This document shows positions 54,064 to 62,931 of a stretch of DNA of 62,954 nt, one piece after another. How positions within the stretch are numbered: position 1 is the stretch's first letter; each line of letters begins with the position of its first letter. Under the pieces are notes generated by a model. It did no database searches, was not told the origin of the DNA, and saw nothing but the letters and a program-made list of their open reading frames with translations. Source of the DNA: Bacteroidales bacterium UBA3297 (GTDB taxonomy: Bacteria > Bacteroidota > Bacteroidia > Bacteroidales > Paludibacteraceae); assembly GCA_002362105.1 (NCBI GenBank), contig DETD01000031.1, forward strand, positions 89,460-152,413, read 5' to 3'. The position numbers and the translations under genes are program-made.

Positions 54064-57000
54064 ATGAAATATAAACTATACGCAACACTAATAACCAGCC
54101 TACTGGCCACAAGCGCCAGTATGGCCGAAAACGAATGGAACGGGAAGCCCACCATATACGGGGTGAACACCCTGAAGCCACACGTCACCTCAATGCCCTA
54201 CAGTTCACTGAAAGAGGCATTAAAAGGAGACCGAAGAGCATCGGAATGGTACCAAACCCTATCGGGAACCTGGAAATTCTACTGGGTAGACAAGCCCGCA
54301 GCCAGAAACAACGACTTCCAGGCCGACAACTACGACGTCAGCAAATGGGACGACATCAGCGTACCCGGCAACTGGCAAGTACAAGGTTACGACAAACCCA
54401 TCTACAGCAACGTCGTATACCCCTGGGGAGCCGACTGGTACATCAGTCCCGGAGAGGCGCCAACCAACTATAATCCTGTAGGGCACTACCGCCGCAACTT
54501 CACCCTGCCAGATAACTGGAACGGCAAACGCATCCGCCTCCACTTCGAGGGTGTGGAAAGCGCCTACTACGTGTGGGTGAACGGGAAATATGTAGGCTAC
54601 AGCGAGAACTCGTATACCGACCACGAATTTGACGTGACCGACAAACTGCGCGAGGGGACGAACAACATATCGGTCCAAGTATTCCGCTGGAGTGACGGCA
54701 GCTGGTTGGAAGACCAGGACTTCATCCGCCTTTCAGGTATATTCCGAGACGTCTACCTCTATGCGACCCCCAAAGCCCACATACAAGATTTCCAGATTAA
54801 CGCCACACTCGATGACAACTACACGAACGGAGTGCTGAACACCACTGTCTGGGTAGACAACTTCGGCAACGAAACCGCCAGCGGATACAGTGTGGAAATG
54901 GCGTTATACGATGCCGATGGCAAAGAAATTGTCAGCCCCATATCGAAACCCCTCGACGACATAAAGACCGGCGGTGCAGAAGTCAGCACTTCGTACAAAG
55001 AGACCCTTTCCGGCATAAAGACCTGGTCGGCAGAGACCCCCAACCTCTACACCGTGGTGCTGACCCTGAAAGATGGAAAAGGAGAAACTATACAGATAGA
55101 GAGTAACAAAGTGGGGTTCCGCAAGATAGAACTGAAAAAATGGTCGGACGGCATCACCCGCTACTGCATCAACGGCCAACCCATTAAGTTCAGAGGCGTA
55201 GACCGCCACGAGATAGACCCCGACAAAGGCCGAGTGATGAGTTACGAGCGAATGGAAGCAGACGTGAAGTTGATGAAACAGTTCAACATTAACGCCCTGC
55301 GTATGTCGCACTACCCTAACGACCCACGCATGTACGACATCTGTGACCAATACGGCATCTACGTTATCGACGAAGCAAATGTCGAGTCGCACGGAGCAAA
55401 CGACAAACTGCCCAAGAGCAGCGACGACTGGCGCGGAGCCTGCGTGGAACGTATGACGGCAATGGTTCAGCGCGACAAGAACCATGCATGCGTCTGCCTT
55501 TGGTCGCTCGGCAACGAGGCCGGCAACGGCAACGTTTTCGGTTCGGAACGGGACGCCGCCCACTGGGCAGACCCGACCCGACCCGTCCATTACGAAGGCG
55601 ACTGGAGCAACGCTGATGTAGCCAGTTGGATGTACTTCGGGCCTGGCGCCGTGAGTGGCTACAACGACAACAACAAACCCGTTATGCTCTGCGAATACGA
55701 ACACGCCATGGGAAACAGTGTGGGCGACCTGCGCGAGTATATGGACGCCTTCTACAGCAATCCGCGCTCGTTCGGCGGCTTCATCTGGGACTTCATCGAC
55801 CAGGGGCTCCGCCGGGGCAACAGCAACTACTTCAACTTTGGCGGACTGTGGGGCGACAGCCCTAACGACGGCAACTTCTGCGCCAACGGCCTGGTATTCC
55901 CTGACCGCACCCTCCAACCAGAAATATGGGAGGTAAAATACCAATACCGCAACATTCTTGTTAAAGATGTAGAGGCATCGAAAGGCAAAGTCAGCCTGGA
56001 GAGCCGCTTCAACTTTGTGAATATTGCCGACGTGGCAAACGGCTACTGGAGCATTAAGGAAGACGGGAAAGTGATAAGGACCGGCCAACTAGATGCCAGT
56101 CTGCTAGATGTAGCCCCATTGGGCAAGAAGACCATTGCCGTGGACCTGCCAGACATAGACGTAAAAGACGGTTCGGAATACTACCTGGAGTTCGACTTCC
56201 AGCTAAAAGAGAATACCCTTTGGGCCAAAGCCGGACACAGCATTGCCACCGACCAGTTCCGTATAAACCTAGGTGAAAAGGAACCTGCACGCATCAACAC
56301 AGCCTCGCTCAACAAACAGAAGGTAACCACAACCGACAAAGAGGTCAGCATAGAGGGATCCGATTTCAGCGTGGTTATAGACCGCAGTTTGGGCATCATC
56401 AAACACTACCAGGCAGATGGTGTCACCCTTATCAGCGAAGGTGGAGAGCCGAACTTCTGGCGCGCACCAACCGACAACGACAGGGGTAACGGCATGGGCA
56501 AGCGCTGTAACGCATGGCGCTACGCCGGCGCCAACCGCACCATGCACTACTCGGAAGTAACGGAAGTGTCGGACCAGGAAACCCGCATCTACTTCCAGAT
56601 AGACCTGCCAGAAGCGGGCTCGTCGAAACTCGGACTCACCTACACGGTTTACGGCAGCGGCGACATACTGGTAGACTACACCCTCTACCCTGACAAAACG
56701 CAAGCAGAAATACCAAATATCGGATGTCTGTTCACCGTGCCAGGCGGATTTGAGAACGTACGCTGGTATGGCCGAGGCCCAGAAGAGAACTATGCAGGCA
56801 GGAAGTCGGGCTATATGATGGGACTTTATTCCACCACCGCCGACGATATGACCATACCATATATGAAAATAGGAGAAACCGGCCAACGTACCGACGTAAA
56901 ATGGGCAGCCCTGACCAACGAAGACGGAGTTGGCTTACTGGTAGTAGGCTCACCACGAATGGAGTTCAGCGCCCAACACTACACCCCTGAGCAACTGACC

Positions 57001-57492
57001 GAAGTGGAACTACCTTGGGAGTTGAAACGCGACAACGACATCACACTTCGGGTAGACCTGCAACAGATGGGACTTGGCGGAGTAAACAGCTGGGGAGCCA
57101 AACCAATGGACGCCTATATGCTCTTCCCGAAAAAAGACTACAGCCACAAGTTCCGCATCTGCCCAATCCGCAAAAAGTTGAACAATCCAAGCCGCTTGGC
57201 CAACCTCGGCTTTCCAAATTTAGAAACCAGCGACACCAGCACCGACTATCCGACCGACATCTACGACAACCAAGACGACTCGGCAGTAGAGCAAGTGGCC
57301 GCCAGCGAAGCGTCTGCGCCAGCACACTACCAAGTTTACGACATGCTAGGCCGTTGGGCAGGAAGTTTCACTTGTAGCAATAAAAGCAACCTTCAGGCCA
57401 TGACGGAAACTACCGTAAAAAGAGAGGGCGTATATGTAGTGAAATCGGACACCGAAGGCCGCGCCTACCGCATATTGGTAACAAAGAAGTAA
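54064..57492 (+). CDS. GH2 beta-galactosidase (LacZ type) with sorting domain
   Basis: An 1142-residue exported enzyme, likely removing beta-linked galactose (other GH2 activities are possible). A signal peptide (MKYKLYATLITSLLATSASMA) precedes the usual order: jelly-roll sugar-binding domain (ISVPGNWQVQGYDKPIYSN), immunoglobulin-like domain, barrel with acid/base Glu485 in SLGNEAGNG and nucleophile Glu544 in LCEYEHAMGNS, and the C-terminal Bgal_small_N-like domain (EPNFWRAPTDNDRGNGM). The last 70 residues (YQVYDMLGRWAGSF..., GVYVVKSDTEGRAYRILVTKK) are a type IX-like sorting domain. Translated together with the beta-helix protein. No SusC/SusD pair is near. Confidence 0.93.
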   Translation: MKYKLYATLITSLLATSASMAENEWNGKPTIYGVNTLKPHVTSMPYSSLKEALKGDRRASEWYQTLSGTWKFYWVDKPAARNNDFQADNYDVSKWDDISVPGNWQVQGYDKPIYSNVVYPWGADWYISPGEAPTNYNPVGHYRRNFTLPDNWNGKRIRLHFEGVESAYYVWVNGKYVGYSENSYTDHEFDVTDKLREGTNNISVQVFRWSDGSWLEDQDFIRLSGIFRDVYLYATPKAHIQDFQINATLDDNYTNGVLNTTVWVDNFGNETASGYSVEMALYDADGKEIVSPISKPLDDIKTGGAEVSTSYKETLSGIKTWSAETPNLYTVVLTLKDGKGETIQIESNKVGFRKIELKKWSDGITRYCINGQPIKFRGVDRHEIDPDKGRVMSYERMEADVKLMKQFNINALRMSHYPNDPRMYDICDQYGIYVIDEANVESHGANDKLPKSSDDWRGACVERMTAMVQRDKNHACVCLWSLGNEAGNGNVFGSERDAAHWADPTRPVHYEGDWSNADVASWMYFGPGAVSGYNDNNKPVMLCEYEHAMGNSVGDLREYMDAFYSNPRSFGGFIWDFIDQGLRRGNSNYFNFGGLWGDSPNDGNFCANGLVFPDRTLQPEIWEVKYQYRNILVKDVEASKGKVSLESRFNFVNIADVANGYWSIKEDGKVIRTGQLDASLLDVAPLGKKTIAVDLPDIDVKDGSEYYLEFDFQLKENTLWAKAGHSIATDQFRINLGEKEPARINTASLNKQKVTTTDKEVSIEGSDFSVVIDRSLGIIKHYQADGVTLISEGGEPNFWRAPTDNDRGNGMGKRCNAWRYAGANRTMHYSEVTEVSDQETRIYFQIDLPEAGSSKLGLTYTVYGSGDILVDYTLYPDKTQAEIPNIGCLFTVPGGFENVRWYGRGPEENYAGRKSGYMMGLYSTTADDMTIPYMKIGETGQRTDVKWAALTNEDGVGLLVVGSPRMEFSAQHYTPEQLTEVELPWELKRDNDITLRVDLQQMGLGGVNSWGAKPMDAYMLFPKKDYSHKFRICPIRKKLNNPSRLANLGFPNLETSDTSTDYPTDIYDNQDDSAVEQVAASEASAPAHYQVYDMLGRWAGSFTCSNKSNLQAMTETTVKREGVYVVKSDTEGRAYRILVTKK

Positions 57493-57515
57493 GACAAGCC
57501 CGTTCTAAAACCATC

Positions 57516-57602
57516 ATTATAGGACGAAGCAAACCCCTATTGCGCCGCTGTTGGACGAACCCAACAACGGCGTGATAGAAGCTATTAACTTTGTCCTATA
57601 AT
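57516..57602. terminator. Nested hairpin terminator between convergent genes
   Basis: The outer stem ATTATAGGAC (57516) pairs with GTCCTATAAT (57593). Inside, CGCCG-C-TGTTGG (57543) pairs with CCAACA-A-CGGCG (57561) over a 6-base loop. The outer stem is symmetrical and could end transcripts from both sides. Confidence 0.65.
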
Positions 57603-57606
57603 CATA

Positions 57607-58173
57607 TTATTTATGTAACGGATTTTTAATAGGCTTGCCAGTCATCAGCAAATACAGTTCAGCCTCTTCTTCGGAGAAAGAGGTAGGCTTCTTATCGACC
57701 ATTTTGTCTACTAGTTTAGAAAAGGCAAATATATTCTGGAATTTCGTAATCAACACCTTACGATATTCCTTATCGTCTTTATGCTTGATGTTGAGCACTA
57801 TATAATCGCTATATTCATCCAGTAAGGCACCACGCTCCATATCGGAATTGATTTTACCCTGCTTGATGAGATTGTTCAGACACTGGTAGCACATAAACTC
57901 CAATTCAACATCAAAGCCATTCCGAGCTAGAGATGTATTTGAACGTGTATCATCGAAACTGCTGTGCACCTCATTTCCACAGACGCTGCAGTTTGCAACA
58001 GTTTCGAGGGGTCCCGCCGGCTCGTAACACATTGCATCGTCGGGGAAAAAAGCCGGATTTTCGTCTTCTTTGCCAAGCGATTTCAAGTTGTCGACGAGGC
58101 TAGTCGACGCTTGACAGGAATTGTTTATAAAAACCAAAATGCTGCTAAATAGTAAAGAGAGTCTTTTTTTCAT
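57607..58173 (-). CDS. Small exported Cys-containing protein, coupled to radical SAM gene
   Basis: A 188-residue protein with an N-terminal export signal (MKKRLSLLFSSILVFINNSC); the Cys fits a weak lipobox, so it may be a lipoprotein. The mature part has two C-x-x-C pairs (NCSVCGNE and FMCYQCLN) 35 or so residues apart, suggestive of a zinc or iron-sulfur site. Its start overlaps the stop of the upstream radical SAM/SPASM gene by 4 bases. The coupling suggests a common function: it could be a substrate, partner or product carrier of that enzyme. No family recognised. Confidence 0.65.
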   Translation of the reverse strand: MKKRLSLLFSSILVFINNSCQASTSLVDNLKSLGKEDENPAFFPDDAMCYEPAGPLETVANCSVCGNEVHSSFDDTRSNTSLARNGFDVELEFMCYQCLNNLIKQGKINSDMERGALLDEYSDYIVLNIKHKDDKEYRKVLITKFQNIFAFSKLVDKMVDKKPTSFSEEEAELYLLMTGKPIKNPLHK

Positions 58174-59219
58174 ATTTTATTGTGAATCGGTTTTAAAGGA
58201 TGGTTAAGACTGGTATCTGTGGCGGTTGGGTCACCGTGGAGGATGTTCGCCACCTCGCGGCAGCCGCCGTCGCACAGTTTCTGCAGGTTGCAGCCGTTGC
58301 ACGCCTGCGGTTTATAGCGGTTATTGGCAAACAGGTTCCAATAGTCCGTATCGGTAACCATAGGTTCGGCCAGCACGTGGCCCACAATGTGTGGCGAGTG
58401 GTTGCAGGTGCGTAGCTGTCCGGCAGGGTCAACCACAAAGAAGTTCGACGCGGCCGAACAGCGATAGCCGAACTTTATATGGCTGTATTTTAGTTCGTCG
58501 TCGATGGTACAACCGGCTATTTCCGTACCCAGGCTGGCATTACGGTTTGCGTAGGTAAGCACCTCTTCGGCCGTGTCGAGCAGACCTTTCAACTGCTCGT
58601 GCGAAAGTAGCAGTTGGTCGATATGCAGCAAGCCCCTACCACCGGGAAGGAATCTGTTCAACAGCACCGTCGACGCTCCGTTAATCAGCGCCATCGAAAT
58701 GTTTTTGAAAAGCTCGCCGTAGTTGATTTTAGTGACGGTGATGTTCGCCGTAGTAGAAACACCGACCTCTTTGGCTCTTCTAAACCAGTGCAACACCCCC
58801 TCCACATTGTCGTTGCCGGTCAGTTGCTTAAAGGATTTGTAACCCGGCATACTTAGACAGAGGTGTACGTTCTGCTCTTTAAAGAAGTGGAGCCATTCGT
58901 CACTCATGGCCTTACCGTTTGAAATTAAGACCATCTGGTGGTCGAAACCGCGTCGATGTCCCTCATCGCGAATGTATCTCACAATGTCGGGGGTCTCTTT
59001 TTTCAATATGGCCTCACCACCGGTAATCGAGAACTTCTCGACGCCGGCATCGTAGAGCCTGTCGATGGCCCGCTTCCACTGGGCCAAGTCCAGTTCCACC
59101 CTTACAGGGTAAGCCGAAGAGGGGGCATACCAGGGGCAAGAGCAGAACAGGCATTTATGGTTGCATTTATACGTCAGTTCTAGGACGACCAGTTTCGGAA
59201 GTTTTACGTTGTTTTCCAT
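58170..59219 (-). CDS. Radical SAM/SPASM-domain enzyme
   Basis: A 349-residue enzyme using S-adenosylmethionine and iron-sulfur clusters. The radical SAM cluster motif is CNHKCLFC (Cys19, 23, 26), followed by the SAM-binding SITGGEAIL. The C-terminal SPASM-like region has Cys in YRCSAASNFFVVDPAGQLRT-C and in ACNGCNLQKLCDGGCREV, enough for auxiliary clusters. SPASM enzymes mature peptides or proteins (for example sactipeptides, PQQ and mycofactocin) or act on sulfatases; the substrate here is not known. I start at ATG 59219 (MENNVKLPKL). The coupled gene downstream is the first candidate partner. Confidence 0.88.
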   Translation of the reverse strand: MENNVKLPKLVVLELTYKCNHKCLFCSCPWYAPSSAYPVRVELDLAQWKRAIDRLYDAGVEKFSITGGEAILKKETPDIVRYIRDEGHRRGFDHQMVLISNGKAMSDEWLHFFKEQNVHLCLSMPGYKSFKQLTGNDNVEGVLHWFRRAKEVGVSTTANITVTKINYGELFKNISMALINGASTVLLNRFLPGGRGLLHIDQLLLSHEQLKGLLDTAEEVLTYANRNASLGTEIAGCTIDDELKYSHIKFGYRCSAASNFFVVDPAGQLRTCNHSPHIVGHVLAEPMVTDTDYWNLFANNRYKPQACNGCNLQKLCDGGCREVANILHGDPTATDTSLNHPLKPIHNKI

Positions 59220-59272
59220 TTTTTCGTAGGAAATGTATTCAGACCTCAAATACCAGCACGTACAGCGAGGAT

Positions 59273-60115
59273 TTATTTATAAGAAATTTTCCGGTATTCA
59301 ACAGCGTATTTGTGTGAAAGACTGTATCCACCTTCCGAACGATCTTCTTTAGTGATATCGATATAACGCTTAATCCAATTACCGGAACGGTCTCTTTTGG
59401 CAATCTTGTATTCTATGGTATCCTCACCCTCTGTTTCGCTGCTCCCCTTCCATTTCGAGATGGTAGACACCAAATTTAGCGATTCGTCGTAGCTGTATTC
59501 TATTTCAATACCAAGCATACCACGATAGTCCATAGAATTTAACATACCATTATCGTCGTAGGAAAAACGAATAGAAGGTGAACCCATGAAGTTTTCGTCC
59601 AAAGAATACTCAACCAATTGTCCTCTATCATTTCGGTTCGCCGTCCATACCGCCCCCGTACCATACTCGCCTAGCAAAGGAGGATAAACAGCCCTACCCA
59701 TTGAGTCGAAAGAAAAACACCTTACTTTCACTCCATCATCAAACACACAATACTGCGAGATATAGTCAAAACCATATTTAGCTATTCTTTCGTCGAACTC
59801 ATCCAAGTCATAATTATACAGAGAGTCCGTCTCAACATAGAATACAATCACCCTTTCAACGTCGGCCCTCACATCGTGCAACTTAGCGTCGGCCGACCTA
59901 AAGCGAGTCCTAGAGACCTCACCAGCCACTGCATTTTCTATTGCCAGAATATCCTTTTTCGCCTCACACCTAAAGTTAGCCTTATATTCATTGTAAAGCT
60001 TGAGCCATTCCGCATCTTTAGGGCCGACCTCCTCATACAGAGGTTCTGTCGCAGCACCAGCTTCAGCAATTGAGAGTAAAGCAATAAAACAGGATAGGTG
60101 TAAATATCGTTTCAT
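59273..60115 (-). CDS. Exported YD-repeat-like hypothetical protein
   Basis: A 280-residue protein with a signal peptide (MKRYLHLSCFIALLSIAEAGA; ATG 60115 chosen because the longer frame starts with a second hydrophobic stretch). The middle and C-terminal parts have degenerate YD/RHS-like strands (VEYSLDENFMGSPSIRFSYD, NGMLNSMDYRG, IEIEYSYDESLNLVSTIS). It precedes the radical SAM gene by 54 bases and could be in the same transcript. Function not known. Confidence 0.65.
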   Translation of the reverse strand: MKRYLHLSCFIALLSIAEAGAATEPLYEEVGPKDAEWLKLYNEYKANFRCEAKKDILAIENAVAGEVSRTRFRSADAKLHDVRADVERVIVFYVETDSLYNYDLDEFDERIAKYGFDYISQYCVFDDGVKVRCFSFDSMGRAVYPPLLGEYGTGAVWTANRNDRGQLVEYSLDENFMGSPSIRFSYDDNGMLNSMDYRGMLGIEIEYSYDESLNLVSTISKWKGSSETEGEDTIEYKIAKRDRSGNWIKRYIDITKEDRSEGGYSLSHKYAVEYRKISYK

Positions 60116-60191
60116 TGAGAAAAATGTTAGTTTCGTAAACAAGTAAAAATATAACAGAAGAGCTATTTGCCACCACATGTGGCAATGGGCA

Positions 60192-61748
60192 TCAATAACA
60201 ATCCCAATTATAAAGGACCTTTGAGAAGTCGCGTTTTTTCAGTTCCTCAGGCGTGCAGAAGAAACCACAGACGCCAGAGTCACCCCACCAAATGTCGTTA
60301 TCGGAATCGCTATCAATCTGAAGCAGCACCACCGTTTGATTCTCATTACGCGGGTCATCTTGACAGAAAGCAGGATAACCACCGATTTTATGTCCATCAG
60401 AATCTGCAAAATCCTCAATCAGACTATGGGCTTCCTCCGAAAGTTCGTCATAATCGTCAATAGGCTCATCGTCAGACAATTCGTTATATTTCTCGGTAAA
60501 GATATCCGTGAAATTATTGTCGAGAAGCGACATTGGTTCCTGTGTTTCGGAGAACGAGATAGCGAATTCATCTTGAATAGGGAAGTCTTCATCATCTTCC
60601 GGCTGAGGGAGTTCATCAAGCCACGCCCTCACCATATCATCCGTAACCGTTTCGTCGATGGTTTCGTACCAAACCACACGCGCCCCGCCGTCAATGTCTA
60701 ATCCATACACTTCATCCTGTCCGACCCAGAATTGCATCAAGCCTGTTTGCGGATAATCGGGAAGGTAAGAAAGTTCCTCACAGTCAATTTGGGCGACCAT
60801 ACGTAGCGGACAACCATTTGCATCGAACGGAACAGCCTCTTTATTTGGCAGATAAGGCAAACCACCCACTTTGCTTTCAAACAGAGAGACAGGCTTTTTT
60901 GTAAGTTTTAAGCGAAGGAGCGGCTTCATCGTGTTTTTCCTTATATCGTCGAGCACCTTTTTAGTCAGTTCTATCTGGCGCTGTTCATCACCCTCCTCGT
61001 CATCTTCACCAATTATAGCCAAGAAGTCATCATACGACATAATTCTGACACCGTTTTTCGCAGCCTTCTGGAGTTTAGAGCTTCCAGAGTTAGGGTCGGC
61101 ACAGACCAGGATGTCGAGATCTTTGGTCACACTGTCTTTTACCACATATTTTCCCTCAACCAAATCAGAGAGTTCGGCACGCGTGTAGCCAGGGCAAGCC
61201 CCCGTAAAGCAGACCGAAGGGAGTTTTTCCACTTCTTCATTTTGAGCAAGCGTTTCATTCACAGGCACTTCCTCGGCATTTCCAGTTTTACCAAGCCGTG
61301 CCAAAGCCTCAACAGCATCATTGTCACCCTGTTCTACGTCGCAATCTTCGCTTTGAGCCAAATCGTAGAAGTTCAAGAGGAAGTCGTTGAGCGACGGATA
61401 TTCGTCCGAAGTAGAGTCGTCGTCAAAAGAATACATAGCCCAACATTGTTCGTCAAACTTATAAACAACAAATTGATTATCGTAGAAGTCGATGAGCGGC
61501 ATCATATTCATCGACTTAAAATCGGTATCCAAATCTTCTTCCGCATCCACAATTTCATCAAAAGAAAGGACTCTAAAATCCGCATCAACATGATCGTCTT
61601 CTATAAAGAGCGGATTTTCTCCACAAGCCGACACAAAGTGTTGCACATCTTCGGGCAACTCAACTCCATAGACCTTCACAATTTCAGCCACCTTTTTCTC
61701 ATTGACAGGCGCAGAGGTGAATTTTTCGATAAATTTTTTCAGATTCAT
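60192..61748 (-). CDS. SUKH-BRCT-DUF1963 (YwqG) fusion protein
   Basis: A 518-residue cytoplasmic protein joining three domains. N-terminal SMI1/KNR4-like SUKH (about 20-130; VYGVELPEDVQHFVSACGENPLF, SLNDFLLNFY). A ligase-type BRCT (about 178-247; CFTGACPGYTR, VTKDLDILVC, GSSKLQKAAKNGVRIMSYDDF). A C-terminal DUF1963/YwqG-like part (about 285-518; GGLPYLP, MVAQIDCEEL, KIGGYPAFCQDDPR, VLLQIDSDSDNDIWWGDSG, GFFCTPEELKKRDFSKVLYNWDCY). SUKH and DUF1963 are both known as immunity-type families in bacterial toxin systems; BRCT normally binds DNA ends or phosphopeptides. No toxin gene is adjacent. The combined role is unknown. Confidence 0.82.
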   Translation of the reverse strand: MNLKKFIEKFTSAPVNEKKVAEIVKVYGVELPEDVQHFVSACGENPLFIEDDHVDADFRVLSFDEIVDAEEDLDTDFKSMNMMPLIDFYDNQFVVYKFDEQCWAMYSFDDDSTSDEYPSLNDFLLNFYDLAQSEDCDVEQGDNDAVEALARLGKTGNAEEVPVNETLAQNEEVEKLPSVCFTGACPGYTRAELSDLVEGKYVVKDSVTKDLDILVCADPNSGSSKLQKAAKNGVRIMSYDDFLAIIGEDDEEGDEQRQIELTKKVLDDIRKNTMKPLLRLKLTKKPVSLFESKVGGLPYLPNKEAVPFDANGCPLRMVAQIDCEELSYLPDYPQTGLMQFWVGQDEVYGLDIDGGARVVWYETIDETVTDDMVRAWLDELPQPEDDEDFPIQDEFAISFSETQEPMSLLDNNFTDIFTEKYNELSDDEPIDDYDELSEEAHSLIEDFADSDGHKIGGYPAFCQDDPRNENQTVVLLQIDSDSDNDIWWGDSGVCGFFCTPEELKKRDFSKVLYNWDCY

Positions 61749-61825
61749 AAACTATGTATTAAAATAAGAATAGTCAAGTATTAGCTAAATATACGACAAA
61801 AAGTTATATTGGGCACAAATAACCG

Positions 61826-61939
61826 TTAAAACATAGAGATTAAATACCCTACCAGTCTAACAATCGTCACTATAAGTGGAATTAGTACGCCCAGCACAAA
61901 TAGTAACAGTTTCAGAATCCGTTCCCATCTTTTTTCCAC
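61826..61939 (-). CDS. Possible 37-residue membrane protein
   Basis: A GTG-started frame encodes a short basic head (VEKRWERILK) and a hydrophobic segment (LLLFVLGVLIPLIVTIVRLV). The -7 box TAACTTTG (minus strand, 61978-61985) lies upstream, showing that the region is probably transcribed. An overlapping ATG frame (61946) gives an unremarkable 29-residue peptide. The rest of the gap 61749-62111 shows nothing. Confidence 0.4.
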   Translation of the reverse strand: MEKRWERILKLLLFVLGVLIPLIVTIVRLVGYLISMF

Positions 61940-62111
61940 AACTCATATTCTTTTTTAGTTGTTTGTTATTGTTGAGGCAAAGTTAGAGGGAGCAAGCCAC
62001 CGGAAAAAGAGCAAATATGCGTCAAAAGTAAGCAATTGATAACAAACAGCACATTTCGGCTCGAGGGAACGGAGCCGCTGCGGAAAAGGTTTAAGATTCA
62101 ACCGTACAGCA

Positions 62112-62846
62112 TCACTTCAACAGGGCAACCACCCCACTCACCGCCATATAGCCATAGACCACTTTGCGGAGCACAGCCACCGAAATACGGTTAAAGACCT
62201 TGGTGCCGATAAAGGTGCCGACCACCACGCCCAAGATTGCAAACACCCAAGCCTGGCCGACAGCAGGAGTCAGAAATCCGTTTTGCGAACGCACCACCGT
62301 CATAAAGACATTACCAGCAAAAAAATACAATTGGGTTTGTGCGGCATAATGCGCCTTATCGGGTTCCGACTGAACGTAATAGAGCACCGCCGGCGGCCCC
62401 TGCATGCCAAAGAATCCGCCCATCACACCGCTAACACTCCCCATCGTCATCTGCATAGGAACAGACTGGCTGACATGGATGCGGGAAGAAAAGAACAGGA
62501 AGTAGACACTAAGCAGAATGAGCACGCCACCCAACACATGCATAAAGAAAACGGTGTCGAACTTGGCGACATAGCCCACCGCAAAGTAAGAAGTGACGAA
62601 AAAGGCGGCCAGCATAGGTACAACCCTTTTCAAAACAATGAAATTCCGCATTTGCACCACAATCACCAACGACTGTGTGAGCGCCAACAGTCCCGAAAGC
62701 GTTGTAGACTCCCCATAAGACGGCATGACATAAGGCAGAATGGTCATGATGAAGATGCCAAAGCCAAACCCACTGACACGCTGGATGAAACTGGCGACCA
62801 CACTGGCCACAAACAGAATAAGGATAACAGAGACGGAGAATGACAT
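62112..62846 (-). CDS. TauE/SafE family permease
   Basis: A 244-residue inner-membrane protein of the sulfite exporter TauE/SafE family, about eight hydrophobic segments, with the family-type repeats (SFIQRVSGFGFGIFIMTILP and MGGFFGMQGPPAVLYYV). Members export sulfite, sulfoacetate or other organic anions; the substrate cannot be fixed. I start at ATG 62846; a GTG three codons earlier is possible. The -7 box TAACTTTG (62866-62873) gives a leader of about 15 bases. Confidence 0.88.
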   Translation of the reverse strand: MSFSVSVILILFVASVVASFIQRVSGFGFGIFIMTILPYVMPSYGESTTLSGLLALTQSLVIVVQMRNFIVLKRVVPMLAAFFVTSYFAVGYVAKFDTVFFMHVLGGVLILLSVYFLFFSSRIHVSQSVPMQMTMGSVSGVMGGFFGMQGPPAVLYYVQSEPDKAHYAAQTQLYFFAGNVFMTVVRSQNGFLTPAVGQAWVFAILGVVVGTFIGTKVFNRISVAVLRKVVYGYMAVSGVVALLK

Positions 62847-62865
62847 TGACGGCACTAATTTTCCG

Positions 62866-62873
62866 CAAAGTTA
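62866..62873 (-). promoter_or_regulatory. -7 promoter box TAACTTTG
   Basis: Minus-strand TAnnTTTG match 19 bases before ATG 62846. Confidence 0.5.
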
Positions 62874-62902
62874 GCGATATGCAGACATAAATAAAACAAA
62901 AA

Positions 62903-62929
62903 AAGAGAACCAAATACTTGATCCTCTTT
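62903..62929 (-). terminator. Terminator after the tRNA gene
   Basis: On the minus strand GAGGATC pairs with GGTTCTC (with G-U pairs) and is followed by a run of seven T, directly after the tRNA 3' end. Confidence 0.65.
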
Positions 62930-62931
62930 TG

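Noticed and set aside
54904..56088. 394-codon minus-strand frame
   Set aside because: Shadow of the GH2 gene; no motif.
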